Of a DNA stretch of 41,808 bases, positions 25,588 through 32,869 are shown in pieces. The first letter of the stretch is position 1; every line of letters starts with the position of its first letter. Position numbers and translations under genes: made by a program. The DNA lies in contig CAZGQG010000017.1 in NCBI GenBank assembly GCA_964527205.1, positions 1-41,808 on the forward strand, in the 5' to 3' direction. Source of the DNA: JARICQ01 sp964527205 (lineage in GTDB: Bacteria; Bacillota; Clostridia; Tissierellales; Tissierellaceae). The notes beneath the pieces were generated by a model. It was given only the letters and a program-made list of their open reading frames with translations. It was not told where the DNA came from and did no database searches.

Positions 25588-26412
25588 ATGGAAAGAGGAA
25601 AGCTATACATATGTGCAACACCTATAGGAAATTTAGAGGATATTACCATCAGAACTATTAGAATCCTAAAAGAAGTAGACCTTATAGCAGCTGAGGACAC
25701 AAGACACACCATAAGACTTTTAAATCACTTTGACATAAAAAAGCCCCTGACCTCCTATCACGAACACAATATAAAGGAGAAGGGATTGGAACTGGTAGAT
25801 AGGATGAAGAGAGGGACAAATATAGCCCTGGTATCAGATGCAGGTATGCCTGGGGTCTCAGACCCAGGAGAAGACCTTGTAAGGCTAGCAGTAGAAGAAG
25901 GCATAGAGGTGGTAGCCCTACCAGGGCCAACAGCTTCTATAACCGCCCTGGTCCTTTCAGGCCTAAGTACAGAGAAATTTGTCTTCCAAGGCTTCCTATC
26001 TTCAAAAAAGTCTCAAAGAAAAAAAGAATTAGAAGAGATCAAGACCTATAGGGAGACCAGTATAATATATGAATCCCCCCATAGGATTCTAGGGACTCTA
26101 GAAGACATAGGGGAGATAATGGGAGAAAGAAGACTCTCCCTTTCAAGAGAACTCACTAAAAAATATGAAGAGACCTTTAGGGGCACTGCAAAAGAAGCCT
26201 GGGAAAAATTTAGCCAGGGCCAGGTCCGGGGAGAGTTTGTTATAGTCCTTGAGGGCAATAAGGAAGAAGAAGTAGAAGAAGAGCTAGATATAAGAGAGCT
26301 CTTGGACTCTTACAGGGACCAGGGCTACTCAAATAAAGAGGCTGTAAAAAAAGTAGCAGAAGAATATAAGTTGCCAAAAAACCAAGTATATGCTGAAAGT
26401 TTAAAGAGGTGA
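25588..26412 (+). CDS. rsmI: 16S rRNA (cytidine-1402-2'-O)-methyltransferase
   Basis: 274 residues. TPIGNLEDIT (11-20), AAEDTRHT (34-41), SYHEHN (56-61), VSDAGMPGVSDPG (82-94) and the LPGPTA motif (111-116) are the tetrapyrrole-methylase-fold signatures of RsmI. It methylates the ribose of C1402 in 16S rRNA with S-adenosylmethionine, near the decoding centre. AGAGGGGAG precedes the ATG. The NurA-domain gene follows within a few bases, its ribosome site overlapping the rsmI stop. Confidence 0.94.
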   Translation: MERGKLYICATPIGNLEDITIRTIRILKEVDLIAAEDTRHTIRLLNHFDIKKPLTSYHEHNIKEKGLELVDRMKRGTNIALVSDAGMPGVSDPGEDLVRLAVEEGIEVVALPGPTASITALVLSGLSTEKFVFQGFLSSKKSQRKKELEEIKTYRETSIIYESPHRILGTLEDIGEIMGERRLSLSRELTKKYEETFRGTAKEAWEKFSQGQVRGEFVIVLEGNKEEEVEEELDIRELLDSYRDQGYSNKEAVKKVAEEYKLPKNQVYAESLKR

Positions 26413-26416
26413 TTTT

Positions 26417-27403
26417 ATCTATAGCATAGAGGATCAACTAAAGGAAAAAATAGGAGAACTAAACACTTCTCTAAGGGAAGACTATAAAGAAGTATTTTCC
26501 ATAGACAAAGAGGAAATTAGGAAATTTATTCAGAACAATATAGGTCCTATAATTAAGATGGACAAATTGGACAAGGAAGACCTAGCCCTCTACCAGACCA
26601 AGGGAGGTTTGGTGGGAGTGGATGGATCAGTAAATAGGATGGGTGGAGCAGATCCCCATTATGTAGAGGTCTTTCAGGGACTAGCCAAATCTACTTCCAA
26701 GAAGGACCAACCTATTTTTAGGGGGGATATCTTTAGTCCCCTTATAGACAGGGGAGAGGAAGAAGGACTAGAAGAAGAAAACTCCCATGACAGGGAGGAG
26801 AGAAATAGGCTCCTTGCAAATATTGAAGTTCAGGTTGCCCTGGACAGTATAGAAGCCCATAAGCCCTGTGCCATACTTATGGATGGATCTCTTATTAGAT
26901 ACTATATATACTCCTATGACCTATGGATTAAACTCCGAGAAGAATGTGAGGAGAGAAATATACTCCTAGTAGGGGTAATAGAGGATATAAAGACTTCAAT
27001 TATAGGTGAGAGTCTGGAGGAGAAAAGAGAAGACATAAAAATAAGGGCCTATGACAGGGAACTCCTTTTTGGAGTCTTAGAATATGGAGAGATGATTGCC
27101 ATAGATGATGGGGTAAATAGCAAGCACAAATCAGGTTATTCCTCAGTCTTTATGAGGTCTTCCCTGGCCCCCTCTGTAATAGGCATGGATATTATAGATA
27201 CACAAAAAAAATATCTAGAACAAATGGCAAGACTGGTCTTTACCCTGACCCCTGAAAACAGCAGGGGAGTACCCCTATGGTTGGACATGGTAGACCAGGA
27301 AGTAAAGATTTCAGATCAACTTATGAGGGGTCTAGTGGAAAGATACATGGATAGGGATATCTATCAGAGATTCTTTGTATCAGAAAGGTCCAAGAGGAGC
27401 TAA
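26417..27403 (+). CDS. nurA: NurA-domain 5'-3' nuclease (start codon unusual)
   Basis: NurA-domain nuclease. The catalytic-site motifs are GLVGVDGSVNRMGG (first Asp) and AILMDGSLIRYY, then a late conserved acidic stretch around AIDDGVNSK. Partners of HerA ATPases, NurA dimers resect DNA ends. The first ATG in the frame is 26558, without a ribosome site and leaving an unusually short N-terminus; the frame stays open back to 26405. AGAGGTGAT at 26405-26413 points to a start at ATC 26417 (YSIEDQLKEKIGEL...), giving about 328 residues. No ATG, GTG, TTG or CTG occurs between. Either an AUC/AUA start or a base error. The minimal form 26558-27403 is certain. Confidence 0.8.
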   Translation: MYSIEDQLKEKIGELNTSLREDYKEVFSIDKEEIRKFIQNNIGPIIKMDKLDKEDLALYQTKGGLVGVDGSVNRMGGADPHYVEVFQGLAKSTSKKDQPIFRGDIFSPLIDRGEEEGLEEENSHDREERNRLLANIEVQVALDSIEAHKPCAILMDGSLIRYYIYSYDLWIKLREECEERNILLVGVIEDIKTSIIGESLEEKREDIKIRAYDRELLFGVLEYGEMIAIDDGVNSKHKSGYSSVFMRSSLAPSVIGMDIIDTQKKYLEQMARLVFTLTPENSRGVPLWLDMVDQEVKISDQLMRGLVERYMDRDIYQRFFVSERSKRS

Positions 27404-27412
27404 ATTTTAAAA

Positions 27413-29308
27413 ATGAATAATAAGGATAATATAAATCAATTTGATGAAAGGATGTCTAATATGAAAGTAGTAGGAATAACTACCCAGCAAGAGGTTTTTA
27501 TAGGTTCAAAGACTAGAAACTTCAGAATCAATGAGTTCTTAATACTTGAAGATCCTTATCAAGGAGATTTGATAGGGGAAGTTGTGGAGGCTAAGACCTT
27601 TAATAGGTATATACCTCTAGATGTATCTGGAGATTTTGTGGATAATTCTGTTTTAGAATCTCTTAAATCCCTGGGTTACAATATAGATGAAGAAACAATT
27701 TATATAGCCAAGCTAAGGCTTTTAAATGAGGCCCTATATCCTGTTCAAACAGGTTCAGATGCCAGACTTCCAGAGTTTCACGAGGTGAAAGACCTTATGA
27801 TTCGCACCACAGTAGAGGATGGGTTGACCCTGGGAGTTATAAGAAATACTGATGATATGGCAGGAGGCATGGATGAGGAGTTTAAGAATATACTCCACAC
27901 CTTTGGAGAGGATGGGCTGGAAGCCCAAAGGGAGATTCCCTATATAATGGACCTTAAGTCCATGCATCATTATCCCCACATAGGAGTATTTGGTGGTTCA
28001 GGATCAGGAAAGTCCTTTGGACTTAGGGTAGTCCTAGAGGAAATAATGAAAAAAAATATACCTACCATAGTCCTAGATCCACATTTTGAAATGGATTTTG
28101 GAGAAAGGGCAGAATACCTGGACCAGGATGGCTATGATTTCACTGGCAAATTTAAATGCCTCCAGGTAGGCTACCATGTAGGAGTTAAATTTGAGGACCT
28201 AAGTGCCCAGGATTTAAAAAACCTTCTAGATGCAGCATCAAATCTAACAGATGCCATGAACAATGTGGTGGATATACTCTTTAAGAGAAGAAGCTCCTTT
28301 CAGAGCTTTTACAATAAACTAAGCATGCTAACAGAGGCTCAAGAAGAAGGCTCCCTAGACAGGATCAACAACAGGGTAAATGATGCAGAGGACATAGATG
28401 AAAGAAAGGCCTGGGAGGCTAGAAGGGAAATTTATATTTCCTATGATAAGACCTGTCCCTATAATTCAGTCAAGGGAATAATGTGGAGATTAAAGAGACT
28501 AGACAATGAAGGAATCTTTTCAAAAGACATTAGAGAAATTGAGGAAGGCCTACAAAATGGCCAGCTTATAGTGGTCCAGGGAAATACTAGGATGCTACAA
28601 GTCTTTAGTACCTATCTCCTAAACAATCTTTATCACAAGAGAAGGGAATACAAGGATGCCCAATATAGGAAGACCCTGGCAGAATACTTTCCACCCTTTA
28701 TAGTGGTTACAGATGAGGCCCATAACTTTGCTCCCAAGGGCTATAGTTCACCTTCCAAATCAATACTCAAGGAAATATCCCAGGAGGGAAGAAAGTACGG
28801 AGCATTTTTAGTCCTTGCAACCCAGAGGCCAACCCTCTTAGATGAGACAATTACAGCCCAGCTAAATACTAAATTTATCTTTAGAACCGTAAGGGCTTCA
28901 GACATACAAACCATCAAGGAAGAAACAGACCTTACCATGGAGGAGACAAAAAGACTTCCCTATTTGAGAACAGGAGATGTATTCGTATCTTCTGCATCCA
29001 TGGGAAGAACAATATTTGGAAGGATAAGGGCTGCTCTTACAGGAAGTCCCCATAGTGAAAATCCCTTTGATGAATTGAAGACTAGGATTAGGGATGAGGA
29101 AGAGGAATGGGTAGATATATTAAAGGATAAATTCCCCATAGATGAGATGAATTTTTTAGATATAATAAGGGAAGTGGAAAGGGAAAAAAATATACAGATC
29201 AGTGTAAAATCCCTGGAAAACAAAATAAAGGCCTTGGAGACAAGTGGCTATTTATCAAAAAAGGATACTCCCTTTGGATATAGATATGATATTAAGGATA
29301 AGAGATAA
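27413..29308 (+). CDS. herA: HerA-type ATP-binding DNA translocase
   Basis: 631 residues. An N-terminal HAS-barrel-like part (about 17-75, KVVGITTQQEVFIGSKTRNF...GDLIGEVVEA) precedes the FtsK/HerA RecA core: Walker A GGSGSGKS (194-201), Walker B VVTDEAH (431-437), ATQRPTLLDE and the arginine-rich FIFRTV/RLPYLRTGDVF region, and a C-terminal winged-helix-like tail. HerA hexamers pump DNA to NurA for end resection. A second start at ATG 27461 with AAAGGA upstream is possible. It follows nurA by nine bases, so the two form a unit inside an otherwise housekeeping locus. Confidence 0.9.
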   Translation: MNNKDNINQFDERMSNMKVVGITTQQEVFIGSKTRNFRINEFLILEDPYQGDLIGEVVEAKTFNRYIPLDVSGDFVDNSVLESLKSLGYNIDEETIYIAKLRLLNEALYPVQTGSDARLPEFHEVKDLMIRTTVEDGLTLGVIRNTDDMAGGMDEEFKNILHTFGEDGLEAQREIPYIMDLKSMHHYPHIGVFGGSGSGKSFGLRVVLEEIMKKNIPTIVLDPHFEMDFGERAEYLDQDGYDFTGKFKCLQVGYHVGVKFEDLSAQDLKNLLDAASNLTDAMNNVVDILFKRRSSFQSFYNKLSMLTEAQEEGSLDRINNRVNDAEDIDERKAWEARREIYISYDKTCPYNSVKGIMWRLKRLDNEGIFSKDIREIEEGLQNGQLIVVQGNTRMLQVFSTYLLNNLYHKRREYKDAQYRKTLAEYFPPFIVVTDEAHNFAPKGYSSPSKSILKEISQEGRKYGAFLVLATQRPTLLDETITAQLNTKFIFRTVRASDIQTIKEETDLTMEETKRLPYLRTGDVFVSSASMGRTIFGRIRAALTGSPHSENPFDELKTRIRDEEEEWVDILKDKFPIDEMNFLDIIREVEREKNIQISVKSLENKIKALETSGYLSKKDTPFGYRYDIKDKR

Positions 29309-29337
29309 AAAAACTCGCCAGCTGGCGAGTTTTTTAT
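29309..29337. terminator. Bidirectional terminator, herA and yabE-like gene
   Basis: AACTCGCCAGCTGGCGAGTT (29312-29331) is a perfect palindrome between an A-run and a T-run. It ends both convergent genes. Confidence 0.9.
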
Positions 29338-30377
29338 CTTAATATATGAACTTTTACTTTTCTTCTTCCAAAGTTTCTCACATCTGTTGCTGAGTGGAAG
29401 AATAGGTCTATCTTATTTCCCTTTATAGCTCCACCTGTATCCTCTGCTGTTGCATAACCATAATCAGGAGTTCCATCTAAACTTTCCACATATAATTTAG
29501 TTCCTAAAGGTATGACCCTTGGATCAACTGCAACTGTACCAGGCTTGGCCATTGTACCTGATGCTGTCATTCCATAATACTTATCACCAGGACGCTTGCC
29601 CGTACTTGCAAAAGATAAGTCATAGGCTGTAGCACTCATAGTGACCACATCTCCACCCTTAGGAGGAGTTCCACCCCTGTTAGCTTTTACAAGAGGCTTT
29701 TTCTTAGTGCCGTTTTCAATGATTTCATCCATTTTTTCTACAAGCATTTCCTCTTTAACAATTATTTCTTCTAGAAACTTTCCATTTACAAAGGTCTTCT
29801 TTATGCTTATTTCCTTTAGACCTTCTTGGCCCTTTTGAATAGTCTTGGTTTTTCCAACTTCTAGTTTAGAATTTTTCTTAACTATTTTTTCAAAGGGAAT
29901 CTCTTCTTCTAATATTTCTATTTCTTCTTCTACAAAGAAGAGTTGGATATCCTCTCCACTGGAAATATTAGAGTTTAAGTCTGGAATACTATAATCATTT
30001 TCTCCAAGCTTAATGTCCATATCGTACAAGATGTCCTTAACCTTGCTGTATCTTGAGCTTATGTACCACTGGGATTCGTCAATTGATAGAGTGTATGATC
30101 TTGGGTTTACTACTATTATGTCAAGTCCTTCATTAATTTCCTTGTCTAGGGATAGGTTGATATATCCTCTTTCATCCAATCTGATGTCCTCTTCTTCTAA
30201 AAATTCTCCTACTGTTTCTGCTTCTGTTATTACTTCTGTAACTCGGTTATCTAGAGTCAAGTTTATCATGTGTTGGCTTTCCTGGCCTAAGTAAAATCCT
30301 GAAAAGATAGTTACAGATAGGAATAGAAGCGTTAAGACTAATAACTTCCAAGTCTTATTTTTCATCCTAATTTCCAT
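29334..30377 (-). CDS. YabE-like G5/3D-domain cell-wall protein
   Basis: 347 residues. A membrane-anchor or signal segment (about 10-30) is followed by two DUF348-type beta repeats (about 37-90 and 93-150), a G5 domain (about 150-225, EEEIPFEKIVKKNS...GKTKTIQKGQEG) and the C-terminal 3D domain (about 245-347). The catalytic aspartates lie in AVDPRVIPLGT, AEDTGGAIKGNKIDLFF, as in resuscitation-promoting-factor-like lytic transglycosylases (YabE/YocH). It likely cleaves peptidoglycan outside the cell. AGGAGGTATAAA precedes the ATG. In Bacillus yabE lies between tatD and rnmV; here it is inverted and upstream of metS. Confidence 0.9.
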   Translation of the reverse strand: MEIRMKNKTWKLLVLTLLFLSVTIFSGFYLGQESQHMINLTLDNRVTEVITEAETVGEFLEEEDIRLDERGYINLSLDKEINEGLDIIVVNPRSYTLSIDESQWYISSRYSKVKDILYDMDIKLGENDYSIPDLNSNISSGEDIQLFFVEEEIEILEEEIPFEKIVKKNSKLEVGKTKTIQKGQEGLKEISIKKTFVNGKFLEEIIVKEEMLVEKMDEIIENGTKKKPLVKANRGGTPPKGGDVVTMSATAYDLSFASTGKRPGDKYYGMTASGTMAKPGTVAVDPRVIPLGTKLYVESLDGTPDYGYATAEDTGGAIKGNKIDLFFHSATDVRNFGRRKVKVHILR

Positions 30378-30393
30378 TTTATACCTCCTAAAG

Positions 30394-30487
30394 TTTAACT
30401 AGGGTCATCTTATTCAATAAGATTTACTTTGTCAAATTTATTTTTATATTACCATAAGATTCTGACAAAAGCTAGACCCTAGTTAAA
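30394..30487. repeat. 13-bp inverted repeat flanking yabE promoter
   Basis: TTTAACTAGGGTC at 30394-30406 is exactly complementary to 30475-30487, enclosing the yabE-like promoter. An inner pair TTTGTCA/TGACAAA (30428-30434 and 30463-30469) lies inside. Symmetric promoter-flanking arms could serve as a binding site or a structured RNA. Confidence 0.7.
30407..30435 (-). promoter_or_regulatory. Sigma-A promoter of yabE-like gene with palindrome
   Basis: On the minus strand TTGACA (30435-30430), 17-bp spacer, TAAGAT (30412-30407). A 17-base palindrome ATCTTATT-C-AATAAGAT (30407-30423) overlaps the -10 and spacer, so it may be an operator. Confidence 0.65.
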
Positions 30488-30839
30488 ACATGGGAGACAG
30501 AGGATTAATATGGAGTAGTGATTATTCAGAAAATATAAACTTTAATTTTTTAAATCCCTGTAAACTAGCAGACAAGCCATTGGATAAAAAAGTCTTTCAA
30601 GAATCACAAACAAATAAAAAACTCCTTCTAGGAAAAGAATATTCAGAAAACACAGACTTTACAATAGTCCCTATATATTATATAATACATGTAATAGACA
30701 CATGTAGGGTCTATTTAAATTTGTAAAAATTCTTCTTCCATATAAGATGGAAAGGGAATTATACTATATAAGATAGAAGGGAGGAAAAGGGAAGAAGTTA
30801 TTATATCTTATAAAATCAATTAAAATGGAGGATTAAAAA
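30488..30839. other. Intergenic region without a convincing gene
   Basis: About 350 bases before the YjiH-family gene. A 78-codon open frame (30490-30726) has no ribosome site and is probably chance. Two similar segments containing ATTCAGAAAA then ACTTTA occur at about 30521-30544 and 30639-30661. Near the end are a TTCCAT/ATGGAA hairpin (about 30737-30752) and TATACT/TATAAG elements that may be the promoter of the following gene. Confidence 0.5.
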
Positions 30840-32198
30840 ATGAAGGAACAAGTTAAACAAAATTATTCGGTAAAGGATTATTTAAAGTTTATAATTCCGT
30901 CCTTGATAGGTGTGCTATTATTAATGATTCCATTTAAGTATCAAGGGGATACAACAATTCTTGTTGCCCTACTGGCAGGTAAGTTAACTGACCTGATAGG
31001 TGGAGCATTGCCACTGATAATTACAATTATGATAGCTATAACAGGAGTACTAACTGTAGGAGCAAAGTTAAAGAAAACTGGACCAGTTGATGAGGAAAGC
31101 TTCTTTGAAGGACTTTTCAACATATCAACATTTTGGACCATAGTTAGGGTAATAGGAGTAGTACTTGCCTTTCTTGTATTCTTTGAAATTGGACCAGAGT
31201 GGATTTGGTCAGAAGATACAGGTGGCTTGATTTTAAATGACTTGATACTAGGACTATTTGGAATATTTTTATTTGCAGGATTTTTACTACCATTCTTAAC
31301 AGATTTCGGACTATTAGAATTTATAGGGTCATTATTAACACCACTTATGAGACCAGTATTTAAATTACCAGGTAGATCATCTATAGATGCTATCGCTTCA
31401 TGGGTAGGAGATGGTACCATAGGTATCACCCTTACAAACAGACAGTATGAACAGGGTTACTATACTAAGAAGGAAGCAGCTATAATAGCAACTACCTTCT
31501 CAGCAGTATCTATTACCTTTAGTTTAGTTATTATAGATTATGTAGGTCTATCCCATTTATTTGGACCATATTATCTATCAGTTATAGTTGCAGGACTTGC
31601 AGCAGCAATTATAATGCCAAGGATACCTCCCCTATCTAGAAAGAAAGAAACATATTATGAAGGTATAAGTAGGGATGAGGGAGAAAATGTTCCTAGCAAT
31701 TATACAAATGTTGAGTGGGGTACTCACTTAGCTATACAAAAAGCACAGGAATCAGGAAATCCTAAAAACTTCGTTATTAATGGAGTTAAAACTGTATTAG
31801 AGATGTGGGTAGGAGTACTGCCAGTAATCATGGCCTTTGGTACCATAGCCCTTATTATTGCAGAGTTTACTCCAGTATTTACTTGGTTAGGTTTACCATT
31901 TATACCAATACTAAACTTATTCCAAGTACCTTACGCAGTAGAAGCCTCTCAGACCATGCTTGTTGGATTTGCAGATATGTTCCTGCCAGCAGTTATTGGA
32001 GCTAGTATACCAAGTGAAATGACTAGATTCATCATAGCAGGAGTATCAGTAGCTCAGCTTATATTCATGTCAGAGACAGGTGCAGTTATCTTAGGATCAA
32101 AAATTGACATATCACCCTTAGAATTATTTGTAATATTTGTAGAGAGAACACTTATTGCTCTTCCAATAATTACAATTGCAGCCCATATAATATTTTAA
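30840..32198 (+). CDS. YjiH family nucleoside-recognition (Gate) membrane protein
   Basis: 452 residues with about ten to eleven membrane segments. The Gate-domain core is visible in two halves: FAGFLLPFLTDFGLLEFIGSLLTPLMRPVFKLPGRSSIDAIASWVGDGTIG and, near the end, VPYAVEASQTMLVGFADMFLPAVIG with SETGAVILGSKI. This fits the YjiH family, predicted transporters or channels of unknown substrate. GGAGG precedes the ATG. It is monocistronic. In E. coli yjiGH neighbours a peptidase gene, so a peptide/amino-acid link is possible but unsupported here. Confidence 0.85.
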   Translation: MKEQVKQNYSVKDYLKFIIPSLIGVLLLMIPFKYQGDTTILVALLAGKLTDLIGGALPLIITIMIAITGVLTVGAKLKKTGPVDEESFFEGLFNISTFWTIVRVIGVVLAFLVFFEIGPEWIWSEDTGGLILNDLILGLFGIFLFAGFLLPFLTDFGLLEFIGSLLTPLMRPVFKLPGRSSIDAIASWVGDGTIGITLTNRQYEQGYYTKKEAAIIATTFSAVSITFSLVIIDYVGLSHLFGPYYLSVIVAGLAAAIIMPRIPPLSRKKETYYEGISRDEGENVPSNYTNVEWGTHLAIQKAQESGNPKNFVINGVKTVLEMWVGVLPVIMAFGTIALIIAEFTPVFTWLGLPFIPILNLFQVPYAVEASQTMLVGFADMFLPAVIGASIPSEMTRFIIAGVSVAQLIFMSETGAVILGSKIDISPLELFVIFVERTLIALPIITIAAHIIF

Positions 32199-32204
32199 GT
32201 AAAT

Positions 32205-32240
32205 AAGAGAATCCCAGTCATTTGACTGGGATTCTTACAT
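32205..32240 (+). terminator. Terminator of yjiH-like gene
   Basis: GAATCCCAGTCA (32209-32220) pairs with TGACTGGGATTC (32223-32234) around two bases; short T-rich end. Long stable stem. Confidence 0.8.
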
Positions 32241-32259
32241 AAGCCAAGAAGATATGAAC

Positions 32260-32535
32260 AAAGATCCTTCGCCACTTTACTCCNNNNNNNNNNNNNNNNN
32301 NNNNNNNNNNNNNNNNNNNNNNNNNNNNNNNNNNNNNNNNNNNNNNNNNNNNNNNNNNNNNNNNNNNNNNNNNNNNNNNNNNNTAGACTAGAAGAAAGAT
32401 CCTTCGCCACTTTACTCCTCAGGATCTATCTTTAAGACTGTCATCCTGAGCGAAGCGAAGGATCTTATAGGCTAGAACAAAGATCCTTGCTCGTCTTACT
32501 CCTTAGGATGACAGAAAGATCAGGATGACGGAAAT
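32260..32535. repeat. Cluster of interspersed AAAGATCCTTCGC repeats
   Basis: Units related to AAAGATCCTTCGC...TTTACTCC...AGGATGACAG occur at 32260-32283, 32395-32427 and 32479-32514 (variant GATCCTTGCTCG), an inverted unit with CTGTCATCCTGAGCGAAGC at 32438-32466, and a fragment at 32518-32531. Direct and inverted units could form long hairpins. Such GATCCTTCGC / GCGAAGGATC elements are scattered repeats known from many bacterial genomes (general knowledge). They flank an assembly gap, as expected for a multi-copy sequence. No gene is seen from 32241 to 32549. Confidence 0.85.
32284..32383. other. Scaffold gap (100 N)
   Basis: Exactly 100 N, a standard placeholder length. True distance unknown; it falls inside the repeat cluster. 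Confidence 0.99.
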
Positions 32536-32549
32536 ATTGGGGATTAAAG

Positions 32550-32578
32550 TTGACTAAAAAATAGATATAGAGTATAAT
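32550..32578 (+). promoter_or_regulatory. Sigma-A promoter of metS leader
   Basis: TTGACT (32550-32555), 17-bp spacer, TATAAT (32573-32578). It drives the T-box leader about 290 bases before metS. Confidence 0.85.
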
Positions 32579-32584
32579 ACTTCT

Positions 32585-32850
32585 CAAATAGTAAAATAAA
32601 ATACAAGCAGGGAAGAGTAGAGTAGGATTAGGATTATTCTCCAGAGAGCTGGGCAGGGTGGAAGCCAGTGTTTAAGATAAATCTGAAAATGGGCTCTGAG
32701 CTTTACAGCTAAATAATTAGGCTGTAACGGTTGCAACCGATATATTGTATGGTTTAATAACCTAGTGAGATTTAAATTTTGAGATTTAAATAAATTAGAG
32801 TGGTACCGCGAAGTCAACCTTCGTCTCTATATAGAGATGGAGGTTTAATT
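32585..32850 (+). promoter_or_regulatory. T-box riboswitch (Met) upstream of metS
   Basis: The T-box sequence AGAGTGGTACCGCG is at 32797-32810. Upstream is a Stem-I-like region with AGAGAGCTGGGC...GCCAGTG (about 32643-32670), and a likely specifier codon ATG at 32689-32691 within CTGAAAATGGGCTCTGAG, which agrees with methionine. The terminator half is AACCTTCGTCTCT (32816-32828) paired with AGAGATGGAGGTT (32833-32845), then TTAATTATTTTA. Uncharged tRNA-Met should bind the leader, favour the antiterminator and allow metS transcription. Confidence 0.92.
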
Positions 32851-32869
32851 ATTTTAGGGGGGGTTTAAG

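Noticed and set aside
26417..29308. Phage-defence island around HerA
   Set aside because: No Sir2, DUF4297, integrase or toxin partner; the pair is NurA-HerA amid housekeeping genes.
30490..30726. 78-codon open frame upstream of the YjiH-family gene
   Set aside because: No ribosome site, starts inside an inverted-repeat arm, composition unlike a soluble or membrane protein family; kept only as intergenic sequence.
32195..32410. Open frame spanning the N run
   Set aside because: It exists only because N is translated as X; the flanks are repeat units and a terminator.
32260..32535. CRISPR array
   Set aside because: Units vary in length and orientation and have no constant repeat-spacer rhythm; no cas genes nearby.
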